Program-made: the position numbers and the translations under genes
Origin: DATHWB01 sp040880725
GTDB lineage: Bacteria > Actinomycetota > Acidimicrobiia > Spongiisociales > ZC4RG35
Direction: 5' to 3'
DNA length: 27,386 bases
NCBI GenBank assembly: GCA_040880725.1
Contig: JBBDHV010000027.1
Coordinates: forward strand, 1-27,386
Part shown: positions 23,403-27,386 of the stretch, one piece after another
Position numbering within the stretch: position 1 is the stretch's first letter
Layout: every line of letters starts with the position of its first letter
The notes under the pieces: model-generated
Databases searched by the model: none
The model's input: the letters and a program-made list of their open reading frames with translations, nothing else
Told to the model about the DNA's origin: nothing

Positions 23403-24062
23403 TCACGCCTCCGGATTCTCGGTCGAGGGGGCATCGGGATCCGCAGCAGGTTCGTCGTCCTCGCCGTTGTCGTCGGCGTCCGGCATCGGCTCGACATCCA
23501 CCTTGCCCGGCCACGGCTTCACCTCTCGGCTGAGCAGCGGGTAGGACTTGCGGAGCGGATGACCGGCGAAATGGCTGGGCAGGTAAAGGGGCTCGAGTCC
23601 GGGGTGCCCGTCGAAGGAGATTCCGAACATGTCGTGGGCTTCTCGTTCGTGCCAGTCGGCACCGCGGTAGACGTCGACCAGGCTGTCGGCCCGGGGTGCC
23701 ACAGGATCGAGGTCCGTCGACAGGGTCACTCGCTTGCCCTCCGACAGGTCGCCGACGGTGCACAGGAGCTCGTAGCGTTCGGTCGTCTCCTCAGCGAGCG
23801 GTTCGCCCACCGCAACGTCGTTCGACCAGTGCACGGCGCTCAACCAGGAGAAGTACACGAGTCCGAAGCGGTCACGGAGGATCTGCACCGATTCCTTCCA
23901 CCGGTCGGCATCGACGGTCACCTTCACCGTCCCGAAGGTGACGTGTCCGGCGCCGCCCACAGCCTCGGCCACTTCCGCGGCGAACTGCTCGAGCGGTCCG
24001 TCCTCGACGACGGCGTCGTCGGTCGCGACGTCCTCGGTGGTCTCAGACGGGCTCATGGTCAC
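23403..24062 (-). CDS. nuoC: NADH-quinone oxidoreductase subunit C
   Basis: The 30-kDa subunit, 219 residues. The core includes FSWLSAVHW, the segment ADSLVDVYRGADWHEREAHDMFGISFDGHPGLEPLYLP with the ERExxDxFG signature, and HPLRKSYPL. It has an acidic N-terminal extension and an acidic, Pro-rich C-terminal tail (DADDNGEDDEPAADP) beyond the conserved fold. The start is GTG 24062 or ATG 24056, both inside the end of nuoB, giving a 14-20 bp overlap. Confidence 0.95.
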   Translation of the reverse strand: MTMSPSETTEDVATDDAVVEDGPLEQFAAEVAEAVGGAGHVTFGTVKVTVDADRWKESVQILRDRFGLVYFSWLSAVHWSNDVAVGEPLAEETTERYELLCTVGDLSEGKRVTLSTDLDPVAPRADSLVDVYRGADWHEREAHDMFGISFDGHPGLEPLYLPSHFAGHPLRKSYPLLSREVKPWPGKVDVEPMPDADDNGEDDEPAADPDAPSTENPEA

Positions 24063-24540
24063 GCTGGTTCCACTTTTCCCTGATGTCCTCGCCGGCGATC
24101 TTCTGCTGCAGGAGCAGGATGCCCTCGAGCAGCGCCTCGGGGCGGGGAGGACAGCCGGGTACGTAGACGTCCACGGGAATCAACTGGTCGACGCCCTTGG
24201 TCACCGAGTACGAGTCCCAGTACGGACCGCCGCAGTTGGCACAGGAGCCCATCGAGATCACATACTTCGGGTCGGGCATCTGGTCGTACAGCCGCTTGAC
24301 GGCCGGCGCCATCTTGTCCGTCACGGTCCCTGCCACGACCATCAGGTCCGCCTGGCGGGGCGAGGCGGGGAGCGGGATGATCCCGAAACGCATCGAGTCG
24401 TAGCGGGGCCCGGAGGCGGCCATCATCTCGATGGCACAACACGCCAACCCGAACTGGAAGAGCCACAGCGAATATTTGCGCGACCAGTTCAGCAGCCACG
24501 ACACCGGCTTCGGGACACCGAACTTCTGGACTACTCCCAT
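24043..24540 (-). CDS. nuoB: NADH-quinone oxidoreductase subunit B
   Basis: The PSST subunit holding cluster N2, the last iron-sulfur centre before quinone. In 165 residues the ligands are C34-C35 (GLACCAIEMM), C100 (SMGSC) and C130 (YVPGC); SRKYSLWLFQFGLACC and GCPPRPEALLEGI are standard. The start ATG 24540 lies 10 bp inside the nuoA end. Soluble, docked on the membrane arm next to NuoD and NuoH. Confidence 0.97.
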   Translation of the reverse strand: MGVVQKFGVPKPVSWLLNWSRKYSLWLFQFGLACCAIEMMAASGPRYDSMRFGIIPLPASPRQADLMVVAGTVTDKMAPAVKRLYDQMPDPKYVISMGSCANCGGPYWDSYSVTKGVDQLIPVDVYVPGCPPRPEALLEGILLLQQKIAGEDIREKWNQRDHEPV

Positions 24541-24896
24541 CGCAGGACCCCCTTCTTGACGGCGTAGACCAGCCCCTCGATGAGCGTGAGCATGAAAAGG
24601 ACGATCGCCACCAGACCGAAGACCCCGAGGTCGTCGGCCATGATCGCCCAGGGAAAGACGAACACCGCTTCGACGTCGAAGACGACGAAGAGCAGCCCGA
24701 ACACGTAGTAGCGCACGTAGGTCTGACTCCATCCGATGCCGACGGGGTCGACGCCGCACTCGTACGTGGTGCGTTTCGCCTTGGTCGGGTTGGACGGGCG
24801 GATGATGGACGCGACTCCGAGGATCGCGACCACGAGAACCACGCCCAGAGCGGCGAACGCCCCGACCGTGATGTAGTCCTGGAAATACTGGCTCAT
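24531..24896 (-). CDS. nuoA: NADH-quinone oxidoreductase subunit A
   Basis: The first gene of the operon: a 121-residue, three-helix membrane subunit. TTYECGVDPVG is the conserved cysteine-bearing loop, and YYVFGLLFVVFDVEAVFVFPWA the acidic second helix. ATG 24896 is chosen because the -10 element TATACT at 24934-24929 lies upstream of it, whereas an in-frame start at 24998 would precede the promoter. GGAGAGG lies 12 nt before the ATG, a little far. Confidence 0.95.
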   Translation of the reverse strand: MSQYFQDYITVGAFAALGVVLVVAILGVASIIRPSNPTKAKRTTYECGVDPVGIGWSQTYVRYYVFGLLFVVFDVEAVFVFPWAIMADDLGVFGLVAIVLFMLTLIEGLVYAVKKGVLRWE

Positions 24897-24928
24897 GTAA
24901 CCCGGAAACCTCTCCGTGACCCGGGGCG

Positions 24929-24934
24929 AGTATA
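24929..24934 (-). promoter_or_regulatory. -10 element of the nuo operon promoter (TATACT)
   Basis: TATACT on the minus strand is a near-consensus -10, 32 nt upstream of the nuoA ATG. A weak TTTGGG sits 17 bp further upstream as a possible -35. The transcription start would be near 24922. Confidence 0.5.
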
Positions 24935-24988
24935 GGAACCGGGGTTGGCCGCCCAAATCCATCCGCGCCTCTCCGCCAACCCTGTCGG

Positions 24989-24994
24989 TACGCT
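24989..24994 (+). promoter_or_regulatory. Candidate leaderless -10 element (TACGCT)
   Basis: TACGCT ends 6 nt before the ATG at 25001 of the Asp-box protein gene. No convincing -35 is visible, and no Shine-Dalgarno precedes the ATG. Confidence 0.35.
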
Positions 24995-25000
24995 CCAAAC

Positions 25001-26026
25001 ATGAGTGTCATCGTCGGTGGCACAGACCCCAGGCAGCGGGACGTTCCCGGCCCGCGCCGACCATCGGCCCTGGTGGCGCTCGTCCTCACCGCCGTCGGTG
25101 TGCTGGCGTACGCGTCGCTCCCCTCGGCGCCGGCCGAGCGCGGCGCGGACCGCACAGGGTTCACCGAAGCCGCACCGGTGGACAGCGGACGCTGGTTGCG
25201 GGCGGGGACGAGCACGATCGCCTCCTACGACCCCCGGAGACTGGGCGATCTCTACGTGTTCGTCACCGAGAACGGGGTGAGCATGGTCGACGCCACCGGT
25301 ACGGCCACCGCGCACCGATTCGGAGGAGACGCCCATCCGCAACGAATCACCTCCGAAAGTCAGACCGCAGTGGTGTTCGGACGCCTCGAGGACCGCCCGG
25401 TGCTGTGGACCAGCACGGACGGACGCCGCTGGCAGCGGGACGACGTCCCGTGGACGGGTTCGGTGCTGGCCGTCGCGATCCGGCCCGGTCACCTCGCGGT
25501 GTTGGGCCTGGACGAGGGCCGCGAGGTCGTGGGGACACTCGAAGACGACCAGTGGTCTGTCACCCCCACCGACGCGCCGGATACCGGACTGTGGTCGACC
25601 GGAGAAGGCATCGTCGGGCGGGGCAGACAGCCCGACGGATCGGTCGGGTATTTCTACAGCACCGACGGTGTCACCTGGGTTCCGATCGGGCAGTACTTGT
25701 CGGCGCACATCGGAGATGTCCTGACTCTTCACGACGAGGGTGGCGAGGTCATGGCGCGGGTGCCCGAAAGCGGGGTGACGCTTCGCCCGCCGGCGCTCCC
25801 GATCGTCGCCTATTGGGATCTGGGCGATCGACACTGGCTGCAGACCCAGTCTGCCGTGTGGTGGTCGACCGACGGTTTGCGCTGGAGTCCGCTCCCCCTC
25901 GACCGCGCCCACGGTGTGATGGGCGGTTCCCCGATCCTCCTCCCCTTCTCCGATCGGGCGCTCATCACTGTCGGAGGAGCCCGCGGATCGCCGCGAACGG
26001 TCTACACGTGGATACTGGGGGCGTGA
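25001..26026 (+). CDS. Membrane-anchored Asp-box (BNR-like) repeat protein
   Basis: A 341-residue protein with a hydrophobic segment at about residues 23-40 (ALVALVLTAVGVLAYASL) after a basic stretch, so probably anchored and facing outward. Three Asp-box motifs, S-x-D-G-x-x-W, are visible (STDGRRW, STDGVTW, STDGLRW), spread through a beta-rich region and suggesting an incomplete or degenerate beta-propeller like those of BNR/sialidase-type proteins. No sialidase catalytic residues are recognisable, and I assign no activity. It diverges from nuoA over 104 bp and lies 10 bp before the phosphodiesterase gene, probably in one transcript with it. Confidence 0.72.
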   Translation: MSVIVGGTDPRQRDVPGPRRPSALVALVLTAVGVLAYASLPSAPAERGADRTGFTEAAPVDSGRWLRAGTSTIASYDPRRLGDLYVFVTENGVSMVDATGTATAHRFGGDAHPQRITSESQTAVVFGRLEDRPVLWTSTDGRRWQRDDVPWTGSVLAVAIRPGHLAVLGLDEGREVVGTLEDDQWSVTPTDAPDTGLWSTGEGIVGRGRQPDGSVGYFYSTDGVTWVPIGQYLSAHIGDVLTLHDEGGEVMARVPESGVTLRPPALPIVAYWDLGDRHWLQTQSAVWWSTDGLRWSPLPLDRAHGVMGGSPILLPFSDRALITVGGARGSPRTVYTWILGA

Positions 26027-26036
26027 GCACCCACCG

Positions 26037-27119
26037 ATGTTGATCCCGTCGACCACCGGCCGAGGCCTCGTCAACCTCGTTGCGGAACTCGAACGGCGGC
26101 TGTCCGGCGCGTCCGTCGCCGAGCCGCTCGACGCCGACCTCGCCGCCCTCGTGCCGGATGGGCCCTCGTTCTGCCTCGCCCTCTTCGACGGACTCGGGGC
26201 GTCCCAAGCAGCGCAATCCGAACACTTCTCCGGTTCGATCCGTGGCGTCCTGCATGCGCCGTTTCCCACCACGACCACCGTGAGCCTCGCCTCGGTGGCG
26301 ACGGGGCGAGTCGCCCGGGGCCATGGAGTCGTCGGCCACCTGATGTGGCTCCCGCAGGTCGGCACAGTCGCCAACGTCCTCAAGTTCGTCACTCCGGATG
26401 GCCGACCGATCGATCCCGACACCCGGGCCTTTCTTCCGGGCGAAACCCTCTGGGAGCGCCTGCGGCGGGCGGGGATCGAACCGGTCACGGTCCAGCCGGG
26501 CGGGTTCGCGGGATCTCCCCTGTCGAATGCCCTCTACCGGGGGTGTCGGTTCGAAGGCGTCTGGTCGAAATCCGAGTGGGTGGACGCCACCGCGGAACTC
26601 GTGTCCCAGCCCGGCCGCTTCGTGTTCGCCTACTGGCCCGACGTCGACGTCGCGGCACACGTGAGCGGACGGGCGAGCGAGCCGTACCGTCGAGCGGTCA
26701 CCGAAGCCGGCCGACTGTGGGAGCGGCTCACCCAACGTGTCACGGTCCCGCTGATCGGCACCGCCGACCACGGGCACCTCGACTATCGGGAGTCCGGGAA
26801 GATGCTTCTTCGGGAACCGCTCATGGCTGAGCTCACGTGGTTCGGTGATTCACGGGCGCTGATGGCCCGTGGTGATGTGTCCCTCGCGGAACGGCTGCTT
26901 GCGAGCACCGGGGCGGAGATGTACGGGCGCGAAGAGTTCGAACCGTGGTTCGGCGACGATCCGGAACCTCATCCCGAATTCGCAGAACGCATCCCCGATG
27001 TGGTCGCCCTGGCACCCGATGACGGACTGTTGTTGCCGCGTGGATTCGATCGAAGGCTGGTCGGGTACCACGGCGGGCTGAGCCGGGCGGAGGTCGAGAT
27101 CCCGTTGCTGATCGGCTGA
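26037..27119 (+). CDS. Alkaline phosphatase superfamily protein (type I phosphodiesterase/nucleotide pyrophosphatase)
   Basis: A 360-residue soluble metalloenzyme. Metal ligand and nucleophile motifs are present in order: the first aspartate in CLALFDGLGAS, the putative nucleophile in APFPTTTTVSLASVATG, YWPDVDVAAHVSG with the Asp/His pair, TADHGH, and a late histidine in GYHGGLS. This is the signature of the PF01663-type phosphodiesterase family, which cleaves phosphodiester or pyrophosphate bonds; the substrate is unknown. There is no signal peptide, so it is likely cytoplasmic, unlike many homologues. ATG 26037 follows the upstream stop by 10 bp without a strong Shine-Dalgarno. Confidence 0.88.
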   Translation: MLIPSTTGRGLVNLVAELERRLSGASVAEPLDADLAALVPDGPSFCLALFDGLGASQAAQSEHFSGSIRGVLHAPFPTTTTVSLASVATGRVARGHGVVGHLMWLPQVGTVANVLKFVTPDGRPIDPDTRAFLPGETLWERLRRAGIEPVTVQPGGFAGSPLSNALYRGCRFEGVWSKSEWVDATAELVSQPGRFVFAYWPDVDVAAHVSGRASEPYRRAVTEAGRLWERLTQRVTVPLIGTADHGHLDYRESGKMLLREPLMAELTWFGDSRALMARGDVSLAERLLASTGAEMYGREEFEPWFGDDPEPHPEFAERIPDVVALAPDDGLLLPRGFDRRLVGYHGGLSRAEVEIPLLIG

Positions 27120-27133
27120 CACGGTCAGCGGAT

Positions 27134-27215
27134 CAAGCAGGCCGGCTTCGCCACTGTCCGTCTGTTCCGCCCGAAAAAGCTTCGCTTTCGGTCGGGAAGC
27201 CGACGGATGGGGCTC
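27134..27215. repeat. Hairpin-forming intergenic repeat, copy 1
   Basis: About 82 bp, nearly identical to 27304-27386; the visible differences are one inserted G and one substitution near the left end. Nested inverted segments (CCGTC/GACGG, TTCC/GGAA, CCCGA/TCGGG, AAAGC/GCTTT) would fold into one imperfect hairpin. It lies between the phosphodiesterase gene and a possible convergent reading frame. It carries no transposase and resembles REP-type or small non-autonomous palindromic elements. Confidence 0.75.
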
Positions 27216-27244
27216 GAAGATCGCCCAATCCGCGCGGCTTCCGG

Positions 27245-27386
27245 TCAGCGCACCACGAAGATGCGCTCGGCGATGAACGGTCCGAGACCGACACGCCGGC
27301 AGACAAGCAGGCCGGCTTCGCCGACTGTCTGTCTGTTCCGCCCGAAAAAGCTTCGCTTTCGGTCGGGAAGCCGACGGATGGGGCTC
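27245..27386 (-). CDS. Possible 3' end of a minus-strand gene overlapping the repeat
   Basis: On the minus strand a frame is open from the window edge to TGA at 27247-27245 (46 codons). The last ~20 residues (LLVCRRVGLGPFIAERIFVVR) look coding-like, while the first ~26 are encoded by repeat copy 2. Either a gene tail has been extended by the repeat, or the opening is chance. No family can be recognised. It would converge on the phosphodiesterase gene. Confidence 0.3.
   Translation of the reverse strand, partial: SPIRRLPDRKRSFFGRNRQTVGEAGLLVCRRVGLGPFIAERIFVVR
27304..27386. repeat. Hairpin-forming repeat, copy 2 (reaches the window edge)
   Basis: 83 bp in the same orientation as copy 1, with 88 bp between them. 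It shares the same nested hairpin. Its right end coincides with the end of the window, so its true boundary cannot be seen. Confidence 0.75.

Noticed and set aside
24893..26488. A 531-codon minus-strand open frame opposite the Asp-box and phosphodiesterase genes
   Set aside because: Arg/Gly/Pro-rich shadow; both plus-strand genes have recognisable motifs.
1..27386. CRISPR arrays, insertion sequences, phage genes, toxin-antitoxin or defence modules
   Set aside because: No regular short repeats, transposase, integrase or defence-family motifs are visible; the window is metabolic and regulatory.

Overview
The window reads as chromosomal DNA of a high-GC Gram-positive bacterium (Actinomycetota). 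An Acidimicrobiia-like lineage is my best guess, but this is inferred only from GC-rich codon use, the gene families and the many promoters that sit directly against start codons. I see no rRNA, tRNA, CRISPR array, phage or insertion sequence. Genes are dense, usually with 1-4 bp overlaps inside operons.

Layout. (a) 99-2239, plus strand: two membrane genes, the second a repeated-module DUF5671-like protein. (b) 2206-3791, minus: an anti-sigma/ECF sigma pair. (c) 3833-6060, minus: a DGPF (YCII-related) protein, an ECF42-type sigma factor with a C-terminal helical-repeat domain, a hypothetical protein and a 50-residue DUF1059-like protein. (d) 6166-7918, plus: a leader peptide with three consecutive Ile codons, a strong intrinsic terminator, then citramalate synthase (isoleucine pathway); this has the layout of a transcription attenuator. 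(e) 7973-12281, minus: an NrtR-type regulator followed by nadA-nadB-nadC, the de novo NAD pathway from aspartate to nicotinate mononucleotide, with twin palindromes over the nadA promoter. (f) 12322-13398, plus: an ArsR-family repressor with its own palindrome, translationally coupled to an SRPBCC protein. (g) 13470-14603: a Nudix hydrolase and a GNAT acetyltransferase, divergent across 33 bp. (h) 14622-24896, minus: nuoA-B-C-D-H-I-J-K-L-M-N, an 11-gene respiratory complex I operon lacking nuoE, nuoF and nuoG. (i) 25001-27119, plus: an Asp-box repeat protein and an alkaline-phosphatase-superfamily phosphodiesterase. (j) 27134-27386: two copies of an ~82 bp hairpin-forming repeat, the second running off the window edge and possibly overlapping the end of another gene.

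I found no wholly novel multi-gene system. The most interesting content is regulatory: the leader-peptide attenuator of cimA, paired 21-bp NrtR-type operators 32 bp apart, a self-directed ECF42 promoter, and a recurring arrangement in which a -10-like hexamer ends 6-7 nt before the start codon, suggesting leaderless mRNAs. The complex I operon without the NADH-oxidising module is the main metabolic oddity.
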